A stretch of 64,000 nucleotides of DNA from Microcaldota archaeon (GTDB lineage Archaea; Micrarchaeota; Micrarchaeia; Micrarchaeales; CABMGC01): the NCBI GenBank assembly GCA_021792095.1, contig JAJYVH010000001.1, positions 613,155 through 677,154 of the forward strand, read 5' to 3'. Below, one piece after another: positions 33,941-42,233 of the stretch. The number at the start of each line of letters is the position of its first letter. Within the stretch, counting starts at the first letter, position 1. The notes beneath the pieces are model-generated. The model was given only the letters and a program-made list of their open reading frames with translations. It searched no databases and was not told the DNA's origin. The translations under genes were made by a program, and so were the position numbers.

Positions 33941-34468
33941 CTATTTCTGCTCCTTCTTCTTTATCGTAGCGATGTCCTCGAGGCTTATCTCGAAAGGCTC
34001 GCTGCGCTTCTGCGGCCTGGGCTGGCCTCCCTCGCTCCTCCTCTGTCTTGCCGCCTTGCTCCTGATCCCAGCAAACAGAACGTCCAGCTTCCTGTCCAGC
34101 TCGACGACCTTGTCCTTGTGCGTCCCCAGCTCCTTGTTGAGGGCCTCTATATCGCTCGCAAGGAATTCGAGCTTGCGCTTCGTCCTGAAGCCCTTGAGCG
34201 CCTCCTCCAGCTCCGCGTCTATGTCGGTGAGCTTCTTGATCAGCTCCTTCTCGGCCGCGAGCGTGCCCGCCTGCGTCGATATCTGGAACTCTATGCTCTT
34301 CTTCATCTTCCTGAGCCTGCCCAGGTTCTTGTTGGGCTTGTCATACGCGGCCAGCTTCTGTATCGCGGCGCGCTCGGCCTCCTTGTAGTCGAGCCTTCCC
34401 TTGAGCCTGCGCATCTGGTCTATCAGCGAGGCGCGCTCCCTCTTCACCCTGTTAATCTCGTCCTGCAC
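33941..34468 (-). CDS. coiled-coil protein (COG1340-like, short)
   Basis: The 175 residues are almost entirely charged heptad helix (RASLIDQMRRLKGRLDYKEA, ELGTHKDKVVELDRKLDVLF), then a basic tail and an acidic end. It resembles short archaeal COG1340-type coiled coils of unknown role. The annotated start is GTG 34468. The frame stays open upstream to a CTG at 34567 that overlaps the TGA of the preceding glycosyltransferase (CTGA), with GAGAAGAAGGAG inside, so a non-standard start is possible. Confidence 0.7.
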   Translation of the reverse strand: MQDEINRVKRERASLIDQMRRLKGRLDYKEAERAAIQKLAAYDKPNKNLGRLRKMKKSIEFQISTQAGTLAAEKELIKKLTDIDAELEEALKGFRTKRKLEFLASDIEALNKELGTHKDKVVELDRKLDVLFAGIRSKAARQRRSEGGQPRPQKRSEPFEISLEDIATIKKKEQK

Positions 34469-34563
34469 AGGGTCTGCGCCCTTCTCAGCTGCGGCCGTGG
34501 CCTGCGCAGCCTCCTTGCCCGAAGCTGCCCCTGCTTCCGTGCCCGCCTCCTTCTTCTCGTCGC

Positions 34564-35739
34564 TCAGTTAACCGCCTGGTCCGCTAGCAATAGCTTATAT
34601 GTGTCAAGCAACGCGTCCGTGACCCGTCTGCTGGAATACTGTCTGGCCGTCTCCGTTGCGTGCTTCTTATAAGCAGAGCTGTTATTTAAAACCTTTTCTA
34701 TCTTCCTTGCGCAGCTGCGTGCATCCGATGGCCTGAACTTCTCGCCGTTCCTGCCGTCCTTTATGAGGTCGTGCAGCGCCATGTAGTCCGAGCCCACCAC
34801 AGGTTTGCCTGCCGCCATGGCCTCGAGCGCGGCTATGCCCTGGGTCTCGAAGTTGCTCGGCAGGCAGAGCACGTCGCTCGCCGCGTACATGTGCGGCAGC
34901 TCCTTTTCGCTCACGAAGCCAGTGAACGTCAGCTTGGATGCTATCCCGAGCCTGCTCGCGAGGCGTTTCTGCTCCTCCAGCGCGGGGCCGGTGCCGCCCA
35001 CCACGAAGCGTATGTCGCTGCGCCTCTTCAGCAGTATCTTCGCCGCCCTGAGCATCACATCGACGTTCTTCTCCTTGCTCACCCTGCCCATGTAGAGCAC
35101 CACCTTCTCCTCCCTGCCTATCCCAAGCCGCTCCAGCACCGACGCGCCGCTCACTCTGGGGTTGAACCTCTTGAGGTCGACGCTGTTCGGCACCACCGAG
35201 ACGTTGCCTATCCTGTGCTTCACGAGCATGAGCGCGATCGCGCTGGATGGCGCTATGACCCTGTCGCTCGACCTGTAGAAGAACTTGGCGTATTTCCACA
35301 GGTACTTGGAGTAGAGCCTGCGCAGCGCCTTGTTCTTAGGGTAATATGCGTCGAGGCTCCTGCTGTTTATGAGCGTGTGGAACGTGCTCACCACAGGGTA
35401 ATTGTTCAGCTTCGCGGCGAGCAGACCGGTGAACCCCATCATGAAGGGCGTCTGGTTGTGTATAAGGTCGACGTCAAGGTCCTTCAGCTTGACTGACGAG
35501 TAGTAGGGGAAGAGCGCAGTGCTGTACTGCGGGTACGGCTTGAATTTCACGCCGGTGTACAGGAACACGTCGCGCCTCCCGTACCTCTTCTTGTCCTCAG
35601 GCGTGGCCGGGGCGAAAACGTACACCTTGTGCCCGCGCCTCTCCAGCTCGCTCTTGAAGCTGCATATGGACGTGACTACTCCGTCTACGGCAGGAAAATA
35701 GCTGTCTGTATAGAATGCGATCCTTAGATGCTGCATCAA
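34564..35739 (-). CDS. family 4 glycosyltransferase
   Basis: The 391-residue GT-B enzyme has an N-terminal DSYFPAVDGVVTSI motif, HNQTPFMMGFTG, the domain-linking VVPNSVDLKRFNP, then YMGRVSKEKN and the donor-site ExxxxxxxE motif (NFETQGIAALEA). These are hallmarks of GT4 enzymes that build glycolipids or surface glycans. Start ATG 35739 lies six bases after the uL15 stop, where archaea often have secY, so it is probably in the ribosomal-protein operon. The lipid or sugar acceptor is unknown. Confidence 0.9.
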   Translation of the reverse strand: MMQHLRIAFYTDSYFPAVDGVVTSICSFKSELERRGHKVYVFAPATPEDKKRYGRRDVFLYTGVKFKPYPQYSTALFPYYSSVKLKDLDVDLIHNQTPFMMGFTGLLAAKLNNYPVVSTFHTLINSRSLDAYYPKNKALRRLYSKYLWKYAKFFYRSSDRVIAPSSAIALMLVKHRIGNVSVVPNSVDLKRFNPRVSGASVLERLGIGREEKVVLYMGRVSKEKNVDVMLRAAKILLKRRSDIRFVVGGTGPALEEQKRLASRLGIASKLTFTGFVSEKELPHMYAASDVLCLPSNFETQGIAALEAMAAGKPVVGSDYMALHDLIKDGRNGEKFRPSDARSCARKIEKVLNNSSAYKKHATETARQYSSRRVTDALLDTYKLLLADQAVN

Positions 35740-35744
35740 AACAC

Positions 35745-36140
35745 TTACAGCCTGACTGCTTCGCCGCCGGCCTCCTTTATCTTCGCCTCGGCGCTGGCCG
35801 AGAACGACTGGGCCTTGAGCACCGCAGGCTTCAGCAGCTTTCCGCCGCCGAGGACCTTGAAGCCCTTCAGCTCGAGCACGGGCTTCTCGCCCTGCAGCGT
35901 GTCGAGCCTCTTGGACACCTGGCTGAGGCTTATTATCTCCAGCTTCTTCGTATTCCTGGACACGAACCCCTTGCGCTCCAGGCTCTCGCGCTCGTAAACG
36001 AGCAGGTGGCTCATCTTGTGCTTCCTGCCGCCCTTGCCTACGCCTCCCCTGCTGCCTGCGCCCCTGGCGTGCTTTATGTTCCCAACACCCCAGCTCCTTG
36101 TGCCGAAGTACTTCCTCTTTTTCTTTATCCTGAGCACCAT
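35745..36140 (-). CDS. rpl15: 50S ribosomal protein uL15
   Basis: The 131 residues begin with the Gly/Arg/Lys-rich region (GNIKHARGAGSRGGVGKGG) that threads into the large subunit. The globular end follows (LELKGFKVLGGGKLLKPAVL, AKIKEAGGEAVRL). Length is normal for archaeal uL15. It begins two bases after the uL30 stop and shares its operon. Confidence 0.95.
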   Translation of the reverse strand: MVLRIKKKRKYFGTRSWGVGNIKHARGAGSRGGVGKGGRKHKMSHLLVYERESLERKGFVSRNTKKLEIISLSQVSKRLDTLQGEKPVLELKGFKVLGGGKLLKPAVLKAQSFSASAEAKIKEAGGEAVRL

Positions 36141-36141
36141 A

Positions 36142-36567
36142 TCAAAGCATCCTCGCTATGAGCTTGTTTATCTCAGCGCCGCGGTTGCCTAGAGCGCCGC
36201 CTGCCCTGTAGGCCTTCTTTATGCCCTCGTAGCCCTTCCTCGGCGGGTGCATGCCGAACGGCATCTCTAGGCCCAGCTCCTTGGCCGACTTGACGCCAGA
36301 GAGCAGCACCGAGACACCGGGTTCGTCCAGCTTGGCGCCCTTCGCGCTAAGCAGCTTCACAAGCGTCTCCTTATCTATCTCCCCGAATGTCACGTAATCC
36401 TTGCACTTCTTCAGCATTCCTGAGTACGACGGATTGGCGCTGTTTATGAGAACCAGGTTGTTTACGCGGCCCAGCCTGAGCCTGCCGAGCGTCTCCGCTA
36501 TGGCCTGCCTCACCTTTACCCTGCCCCGTACTCTGATTACTGCGAGTAGCTTGTCTTTTTCTGGCAT
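36142..36567 (-). CDS. rpl30: 50S ribosomal protein uL30
   Basis: The 141-residue protein starts LLAVIRVRGRVKVRQAIAET, the typical uL30 strand, then LGRVNNLVLINSANPSYSGM. The archaeal/eukaryotic C-terminal extension MHPPRKGYEGIKKAYRAGG binds rRNA. The ATG at 36567 matches the family start; a GTG at 36594 would add nine unrelated residues. AGATATAAAAGC (about 36654-36665, minus strand) is a good TATA box, implying a leader of about 60 bases. Confidence 0.95.
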   Translation of the reverse strand: MPEKDKLLAVIRVRGRVKVRQAIAETLGRLRLGRVNNLVLINSANPSYSGMLKKCKDYVTFGEIDKETLVKLLSAKGAKLDEPGVSVLLSGVKSAKELGLEMPFGMHPPRKGYEGIKKAYRAGGALGNRGAEINKLIARML

Positions 36568-36705
36568 TAAGGACACGCCTTTGCAAAATAACACGGCACG
36601 TTAGCGGACAGTCTCCGCACTGGTGCCATTTACAGTGCATTATTTGCACATCAATGCTTTTATATCTTTTCGGTTCGGCGGCACTTTGCAGTCTATTCTG
36701 CATGC

Positions 36706-36727
36706 AGTCAGAAACCAGTCAGAAACA
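36706..36727. repeat. tandem 11-base repeat upstream of the 36773 gene
   Basis: AGTCAGAAACC (36706-36716) is followed at once by AGTCAGAAACA (36717-36727). The pair ends about nine bases before the TATA-like box at 36736-36747, a place where an activator or repressor could bind. Confidence 0.6.
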
Positions 36728-36735
36728 CGAGAAAT

Positions 36736-36747
36736 GCATAAATATGG
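36736..36747 (+). promoter_or_regulatory. TATA-like box for the 36773 gene
   Basis: GCATAAATATGG lies 26-37 bases upstream of ATG 36773. Confidence 0.45.
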
Positions 36748-36772
36748 TCTAAACGGATAGCAAGCAGTTAGT

Positions 36773-37966
36773 ATGCCGCTTACAGACCTGGATTACGATG
36801 CCACTTTTGCCAAAATGCGTAGTGAATACGAGGAGCTTGTGGAAAGGCTCTGGAAAGAGGAGATGGCAAAGGACTCTGTTTTTAGCAGGTACGAGGAAAG
36901 GTTCGTTTCAGCAGGAGAGCAGAAACGTAGCATAGATGAGAAAGGCAGCCTGCTTGAGCAGACAGAGTCAGCGCTGGAACACCCGGAATTGCGCATGTAC
37001 AACGCACTGCTCGTGCATCTCGGTTTCTGGCACGCGCTGGACAACTGGCACGAAATGCGCGATATTTTCGGCGAAGAGCGCATGCGGGAGATTGAAAAAA
37101 TGGTAGTAGAGACGGCGCACAGGGTCAGCATCTCTCCGAAATTTCATGCCCCTGGGGACTGCCATCCCTTTTTCACACTTCTTGAATACTATTCAGAAGG
37201 CGCTATCTCTGATATTACAGACGACAGATTGCTCTCTGAAATAGTGACGAGAGGGTTTTGGGACATCGTTTATTATGAATACAAGGCAGGTTACTACGTA
37301 AAAACAATGAACGACCTGTCTCCGCTCTTTGGAAAATACTTGGACCTTTCAAGAATCAATGAGTTTTATAAGGGAAAGATAGACAGGGAGTGGGTCACAG
37401 AGGGCTACATGCGTGCATTCGACAAGGCAGAGGCGACCTTGAAGGAAGAAGACGCAGCAAAGCTCGCGGCTCCTATAATCGGGCACCTGGTATGGGACGA
37501 GACAGACAGGAACGCGGAGCCCTGGGCTCACTACTACAACGAGGACCAGTACAAGCGCACGATAGATTTTCGAGGCAGGCAGCTAGCAAAGACCAGATAC
37601 GGACCCTACATTCACTACCCAGATACCCAGGAAATGCTAAGAGAAACCGCAGCCACGCAATTGAAACTGGCGCTGGACGATAATGTAGAGGTGCCTTATA
37701 CTGTTGGTATAAGGGAGCTCCTGGAGTTCATAGACTGGAACAGCGATGCCGAAAAGAGGGAATTTTTAAACAGTCACATAGGCGAACCGGGTTCACAAAG
37801 AGACGCGGAATTGCTAGTAGGTGGTGATTTCCCTGCAGAGCTGCTTAGCGGGGAGCGCCTTGCGAAGATTGAAAAACTGCTGAAAGACAGCGATGTAGTG
37901 GGCGTGGACCTGAAGGCACTACACAGGACGGCCGATAACAATACGCGCGGCAAGACGCGCAGCTAA
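36773..37966 (+). CDS. hypothetical protein
   Basis: The 397-residue soluble, charged, mainly helical protein is not recognised. It has aromatic-rich middle segments (RGFWDIVYYEYKAGYYVKT, PWAHYYNEDQYKRTIDFRG) and a His/Cys cluster (FHAPGDCHPFF). The latter could bind a metal, though this is only a guess. Start is ATG 36773 after a TATA-like box. A tandem repeat just upstream suggests its own control. It is not obviously co-transcribed with the prefoldin gene, which has its own TATATA. Confidence 0.65.
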   Translation: MPLTDLDYDATFAKMRSEYEELVERLWKEEMAKDSVFSRYEERFVSAGEQKRSIDEKGSLLEQTESALEHPELRMYNALLVHLGFWHALDNWHEMRDIFGEERMREIEKMVVETAHRVSISPKFHAPGDCHPFFTLLEYYSEGAISDITDDRLLSEIVTRGFWDIVYYEYKAGYYVKTMNDLSPLFGKYLDLSRINEFYKGKIDREWVTEGYMRAFDKAEATLKEEDAAKLAAPIIGHLVWDETDRNAEPWAHYYNEDQYKRTIDFRGRQLAKTRYGPYIHYPDTQEMLRETAATQLKLALDDNVEVPYTVGIRELLEFIDWNSDAEKREFLNSHIGEPGSQRDAELLVGGDFPAELLSGERLAKIEKLLKDSDVVGVDLKALHRTADNNTRGKTRS

Positions 37967-37994
37967 CACGCTGAGGCATAGTGCCGACTGTGAA

Positions 37995-38003
37995 GATATA
38001 TAT
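37995..38003 (+). promoter_or_regulatory. TATA-like box for the prefoldin-ftsY genes
   Basis: GATATATATG lies about 26-33 bases upstream of the GTG at 38028, consistent with a leaderless start. Confidence 0.5.
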
Positions 38004-38027
38004 GTTGCGCAACACAATCCTAGGCGT

Positions 38028-38453
38028 GTGAGCATGCAGGAAGGCAGCAGCAAGGAGGAGATGGAACGCCTGCTATACCTCCAGGGCCTCTACAGCAAGG
38101 AGTACGAGGCAGTGATGAACGAGATAGCGAGCCTGAGCATGGCGCAGGCAGCGCTCGCGCGCAACACGGAGCTGCTCAAGCAGAAGGACAGGCTCGACAA
38201 CTCGAAGATACTAATAAGCGGCGGCGGGGGCACGTACATAGACGCGAGCATAAAGGGCATAGACAGGGTCCTTGCGTACGTGGGCGCAGGATACCTTGTC
38301 GAGAAGGACGTAGAGGGGGCCAAGGAGCTGCTCAGGAAGAGCAGCGACGCGGGCAACGAGGCGCTGAAGAAGCTTAACGATGACAGAAGGAAGCTGGAGA
38401 AGGAGATAACGAGCATACAATTCGCCATGGACTCTATGCAGCAAGGTCAGTAG
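38028..38453 (+). CDS. pfdA: prefoldin alpha subunit
   Basis: The 141 residues form two long coiled-coil helices (about residues 5-50 and 90-135) around a short beta segment with KILISGGGGTYIDASIKG and VLAYVGAGYLVEKD, the prefoldin alpha hallmark. Two alpha and four beta subunits form the jellyfish-shaped chaperone that hands unfolded proteins to the thermosome. The start is GTG 38028, with ATG 38034 as alternative. It abuts ftsY, the usual archaeal pairing. Confidence 0.93.
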   Translation: MSMQEGSSKEEMERLLYLQGLYSKEYEAVMNEIASLSMAQAALARNTELLKQKDRLDNSKILISGGGGTYIDASIKGIDRVLAYVGAGYLVEKDVEGAKELLRKSSDAGNEALKKLNDDRRKLEKEITSIQFAMDSMQQGQ

Positions 38454-39626
38454 ATGTTTGAAGGGCTCAGGAAGAAATTCGCCAATTTCGTAGACGGCCT
38501 GAGCAAGAAGGAGGAGCAGGAGGACAAGAGAGGCAAGGCCGAAGCCGAGATAGTGGCTGACGCTGTCGCCGAAACGGCGCAAGGGCACGGGGAGGCCGGG
38601 CCCGAACTGCAGAGGCAGGAAGCTGCGCAAGAGCAGAACGGCGCTCCGGAGGCGCAGCAAAAGGCAACAGAAGCGCCAAGGATGGCAGGAAACACACGCG
38701 AAGCGCAGAAGCAGAGGGCGCCTGACGTAAGCGTAGCCACTAAGATAAAGGGCGCGTTCCTCGGCAGGGTCAGGATAAGCGAGAATGACGCAAATCCGTT
38801 CCTGGAGCAGCTCAGGCTCTCGCTGCTTCAGAGCGACGTGAACTACGATGTGGCGGAGAGGATGGTCGACAGGCTGCGCGACGGCCTGGTCGGCAAGGAG
38901 CTGGAGTCGAGGCACCTGAAGCAGGGCATAAGCGACGAGATAAGGGACACGCTCACGCTCACGCTCGGCAAGAACCCGGGCAAGGACATGGTCGAGGCGG
39001 CAAAGGCCAAGAAGGCGAGCGGGGGCGGGCCTTTCAAGATACTCTTCCTAGGCCCGAACGGCGCGGGCAAGACGACAACGATAGCTAAGATAGCCAACAT
39101 GCTTAAAGCGAACGGGATCAGCTGCGCTATATCGGCGAGCGATACATTCAGGGCAGCAGCGATAGAGCAGGCCGCCATGCACGCGAAGGCGCTGGACGTA
39201 CCCGTGATAAAGGGCGGCTACGGCGCCGATCCGGCAAGCATAGCCTTCGACGCCGTAGCGTACGCGAAGGCGCATGGCATAGACGCGGTGCTGATAGACA
39301 GCGCGGGCAGGCAGGAGACCAACAAGAGCCTGATCGACGAGCTCAGGAAGATGGTGCGCGTCAACAAGCCGGACATGTGCGTCTTCATAGGAGAGAGCAT
39401 AGCGGGCAACTCGCTGCTCAACCAGGTGAAGCAGTTCGACGCGGCGGCGAAGCTGGACGGTATAATACTCACCAAGCTGGACGTGGACGCGAAAGGCGGC
39501 AACACGCTCTCCATACTGAGCGACACGAGCGTGCCCGTGCTCTACTTCGGAACTGGCGAGAAGTACACCGACCTAATGCAGTACAGCGCCAAGTTCATCG
39601 TCGACAACATAATGCCGAACAGCTAG
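38454..39626 (+). CDS. ftsY: signal recognition particle receptor FtsY
   Basis: The 390 residues comprise an acidic, variable N-terminal A region (about residues 1-95), a four-helix N domain, and the SRP GTPase. The GTPase has G1 GPNGAGKTTT (residues 200-209), DTFRAAAIEQ, DSAGRQETN, TKLDVDAKGG, and the closing YFGTGEKYTDLMQY. FtsY docks the ribosome-SRP complex to the membrane. It starts immediately after the prefoldin stop. Confidence 0.96.
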   Translation: MFEGLRKKFANFVDGLSKKEEQEDKRGKAEAEIVADAVAETAQGHGEAGPELQRQEAAQEQNGAPEAQQKATEAPRMAGNTREAQKQRAPDVSVATKIKGAFLGRVRISENDANPFLEQLRLSLLQSDVNYDVAERMVDRLRDGLVGKELESRHLKQGISDEIRDTLTLTLGKNPGKDMVEAAKAKKASGGGPFKILFLGPNGAGKTTTIAKIANMLKANGISCAISASDTFRAAAIEQAAMHAKALDVPVIKGGYGADPASIAFDAVAYAKAHGIDAVLIDSAGRQETNKSLIDELRKMVRVNKPDMCVFIGESIAGNSLLNQVKQFDAAAKLDGIILTKLDVDAKGGNTLSILSDTSVPVLYFGTGEKYTDLMQYSAKFIVDNIMPNS

Positions 39627-39693
39627 GGAGCCTGCCTACGCTTAATAACCTTTATGCGCCACTAATATCTGCTATACGCTCGGGGGAGCTTTC

Positions 39694-40659
39694 ATGGCCA
39701 GCATAGAGGACGTAGCATGGACAGAGAAGTACAGGCCTTCGAAGATTGACGATATAATAGGCCAGGGCGCCATAGCCGAAAGGCTGAAAGCGTTCGTAAA
39801 GCTGAGGAGCTTCCCGAACATGATATTCGCGGGCCCGGCTGGCGTGGGCAAGACGACCTCGGCCATCGCTATGGCGAAGGAGCTCTACGGAGACAAGATG
39901 GACGAGGCGTTCCAGGAAACCAACGCATCCGACTCGAGGGGCATAGACGTCATAAGGGGCAAGATCAAGGAGTTCGCCAGGACGATGCCGCTGACCAACG
40001 GCCTTGTGAAGATAGTCTTCCTCGACGAGGCCGACGCGCTGACGCCTGAGGCGCAGCACGCGCTAAGGCGCACGATGGAGAAGTACTCCGCGACTACGCG
40101 CTTCATATTCAGCGCCAACTACGCCAGCAAGATAATAGAACCCATACAGAGCAGGTGCGTGGTGCTGAGGTTCAAGCCGCTCAACGAAGAGGAAGTCAAG
40201 AAGTACATAAGGAGGATAGAGAAGGGCGAGGGGCTTGAGATAAACGATAAGGCCATGGAGGCGCTCGTGTACGTGAGCGAGGGAGACCTGAGGAAGCTGA
40301 CTAACACGCTCCAGAGCGCGGCGTCCATGGGCAAGGAGGTGAGCGACAAGGCGATATATGACATCGCCTCTAGGGCCAGGCCCAAGGAAGTGGCCGCGAT
40401 GCTGAGGTACGCGCTCGAGGCCGATTTCGCCAAGGCCAGGAACGAGCTCAACACGCTTTTGCTGAGCTACGGCATGAGCGGCGAGGACATACTGCTGCAG
40501 TGCTACCGCGAGGCGTTCAACCTGCCCGTAGGCGACAGGGCCAAGCTCACCGTAATAAAGCAGATAGGCGACTGCAACTTCAGAATAGTGGAGGGGGCCA
40601 ACGAGCGCATACAGCTCGAGGCCATGCTCGCGGAGCTCGCGCTTGTCGAAAAGAAGTAG
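39694..40659 (+). CDS. rfcS: replication factor C small subunit
   Basis: The 321-residue AAA+ clamp loader subunit has the box EKYRPSKIDDIIGQ, Walker A GPAGVGKTT (residues 47-55), Walker B FLDEADALTPEAQHALRRTME, the sensor segment FSANYASKIIEPIQSRC and the C-terminal helical collar. With RFC-L it loads PCNA onto primed DNA. RFC-L is not in this window. ATG 39694 is preceded by GGGGGAG. The radical SAM gene follows eight bases later. Confidence 0.96.
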   Translation: MASIEDVAWTEKYRPSKIDDIIGQGAIAERLKAFVKLRSFPNMIFAGPAGVGKTTSAIAMAKELYGDKMDEAFQETNASDSRGIDVIRGKIKEFARTMPLTNGLVKIVFLDEADALTPEAQHALRRTMEKYSATTRFIFSANYASKIIEPIQSRCVVLRFKPLNEEEVKKYIRRIEKGEGLEINDKAMEALVYVSEGDLRKLTNTLQSAASMGKEVSDKAIYDIASRARPKEVAAMLRYALEADFAKARNELNTLLLSYGMSGEDILLQCYREAFNLPVGDRAKLTVIKQIGDCNFRIVEGANERIQLEAMLAELALVEKK

Positions 40660-40667
40660 GCCTGGGA

Positions 40668-41543
40668 ATGCAGGTAAAGGAGATAAAAGCGAGAACTATA
40701 CTCATCAGGTCCAGGCTGCCCGATGCCGACTACGCGATAAACCCTTACATAGGCTGCGAGTTCGGCTGCCTCTACTGCTACGCGAGCTTCATGGGGAGGT
40801 TCGTGAACGAGCCCATAGCCAACTGGGGCAACTACGTTTACGCGAAGACCAACGCGCCGCAGGTGCTCAGGAAAGAGCTAAAGAGGCTTGGATCTGCCCA
40901 GAAAGAGTCCACCATATTCATCAGTTCGGTGACCGACCCCTACCAAGGCGCCGAAGCCAAGTACAAGCTCACACGCGGAGTGCTGGAGGTTCTGGCCGAA
41001 GACAGGTACCCAGGTGAAGTGGGCATACAGACGAAGTCGTCAATGGTTTTGCGTGACATTGGCGTATTGAAACAGATGCGGAATGTTGAGGTGGGCATGA
41101 CAGTAACCACAACAGACGACGCTCTGGGCAGGTTCCTCGAAGTCAGGGCGACGCAATCAAGCGTGCGGTTCAGCACACTCCGCAGGCTGCATGACGAGGG
41201 GATACGTACATACGCATTCGTGGGCCCTCTCCTTCCGCACTTCAGGTACAAGCCTGCGCTACTTGATGCGCTCTTCGGTGCTCTCTCAGAAGCGAAAGTC
41301 AGCTACATCTATGTCGAGCACATCAACCTAAAAGGCTACATAAGGGAACGTCTTTTCGAAGGCCTCAAAAACGAGCCCGAGGAGGTGCGAAACGTCTACA
41401 AGGAAGCGAGGGAGCAGGGACACAGGGAAGCTCTAGACAAGATAGTTGGAGAACTCATAGAAAAACACGGCCTACACTTACGCACGGGTCAGGTGCTGTA
41501 CCACGACGACTACATGAAGGCCTGGCCCAAGCAGCTTGACTAA
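40668..41543 (+). CDS. radical SAM protein (SplB/COG1533-like)
   Basis: The 291 residues contain GCEFGCLYCYASFMGRF, a radical SAM cluster motif (Cys30, Cys34, Cys37), and the downstream SVTDPYQGAEAKYKLTRGVLE segment typical of the SplB-like group. Members cleave SAM to a radical; some repair spore photoproduct, but archaeal relatives are uncharacterised. The ATG at 40668 lies eight bases after the rfcS stop, and the longer frame is within rfcS. It may be co-transcribed with rfcS. Confidence 0.88.
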   Translation: MQVKEIKARTILIRSRLPDADYAINPYIGCEFGCLYCYASFMGRFVNEPIANWGNYVYAKTNAPQVLRKELKRLGSAQKESTIFISSVTDPYQGAEAKYKLTRGVLEVLAEDRYPGEVGIQTKSSMVLRDIGVLKQMRNVEVGMTVTTTDDALGRFLEVRATQSSVRFSTLRRLHDEGIRTYAFVGPLLPHFRYKPALLDALFGALSEAKVSYIYVEHINLKGYIRERLFEGLKNEPEEVRNVYKEAREQGHREALDKIVGELIEKHGLHLRTGQVLYHDDYMKAWPKQLD

Positions 41544-41574
41544 TAGGTCATTGTGACTTTCGATTGCTACAATG

Positions 41575-41636
41575 AAACAGGCCAAGAACGCGGGGCTTTC
41601 AACCCTGCAACTCGGGTTCAAATCCCGAAGGGAGCG
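41575..41636 (+). pseudogene. tRNA-Glu (TTC)-like fragment lacking the 5' third
   Basis: An anticodon arm CGGGG/CCCTG with loop CTTTCAA (anticodon TTC), a T-arm TCGGG/CCCGA with TTCAAAT, and a 3' acceptor strand AGGGAGC are all present in order. A matching 5' acceptor (GCTCCCT) and a foldable D-arm are missing upstream. It could be a degraded copy, a 3' half left by integration, or one piece of a split tRNA. The gap from 41544 to 41656 contains nothing else. Confidence 0.6.
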
Positions 41637-41656
41637 CAAAGATATACGTCATACAT

Positions 41657-42229
41657 CTATGCCAACGGGCTCCTTGCAAACGTGAGGTAGCCTGTGTGCC
41701 AAAGCCCCTTGGTCGCTGGCCTCGAACCCTCCTTCCTCACGAGCATCTCCCTGAGTATTGTCTCGGTGGTGTATACGTCGACGAAACCCAGCGCTTCGAG
41801 CTTCTGGACGTACTTCTTGACCTGCTCTATGTTTGGGAAGTACGACACCACGCACGCCCCCGGCTTCAGGGCCTTCTTCACGTTCCTGAGCGCCTTCTCC
41901 GCGTTGGGCATGTCGAGCGTCACCAGGTCGACATCCCTCTCGTCTATCTTCTTGCACACATCCTGGTTCTTCAGCGTCACGTTGTCCGCTCCCACCAGGT
42001 CTACGTTGTGCTTGGTTATGCCCAGGAAGTCGTCGCGTATGTCGTAGCCGTAGACGTGCTTCGCCACCCTTGCAAGGCTTATCGTGAGCCATCCGCTGCC
42101 CGCGCCAGCGTCCACGCAGACGCTGTCCCTACCCACGCCCGAGTAGGCGAGGATGGTGCCTATGTCCTTGGGCAGTATCACCTGCGGCCCGCGCCTCAGT
42201 TTCCTGTAGAGTTTCGGATATATGAACAT
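41657..42229 (-). CDS. trmI: tRNA (adenine-N1)-methyltransferase TrmI-like
   Basis: The 190-residue SAM-dependent methyltransferase has motif I VDAGAGSGWLTISLARV, YGYDIRDDF, LVTLDMPNAEKALRNVKKAL and the GGCVVSYFPN-like strand GACVVSYFPNIEQV. The short N-terminal domain (about 20 residues before GTILAYSGVG) and these motifs match archaeal TrmI, which makes m1A57/58 in the tRNA T-loop. The start is ATG 42229, five bases past the topoisomerase stop; longer frames overlap that gene. Confidence 0.88.
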   Translation of the reverse strand: MFIYPKLYRKLRRGPQVILPKDIGTILAYSGVGRDSVCVDAGAGSGWLTISLARVAKHVYGYDIRDDFLGITKHNVDLVGADNVTLKNQDVCKKIDERDVDLVTLDMPNAEKALRNVKKALKPGACVVSYFPNIEQVKKYVQKLEALGFVDVYTTETILREMLVRKEGSRPATKGLWHTGYLTFARSPLA

Positions 42230-42233
42230 GCTT

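Noticed and set aside
41636..41700. Possible permuted tRNA-Glu, with the 5' acceptor GCTCCTT downstream of the 3' part
   Set aside because: GCTCCTT could pair with AGGGAGC, but it lies inside the coding end of trmI and no D-arm follows, so chance is the better explanation.
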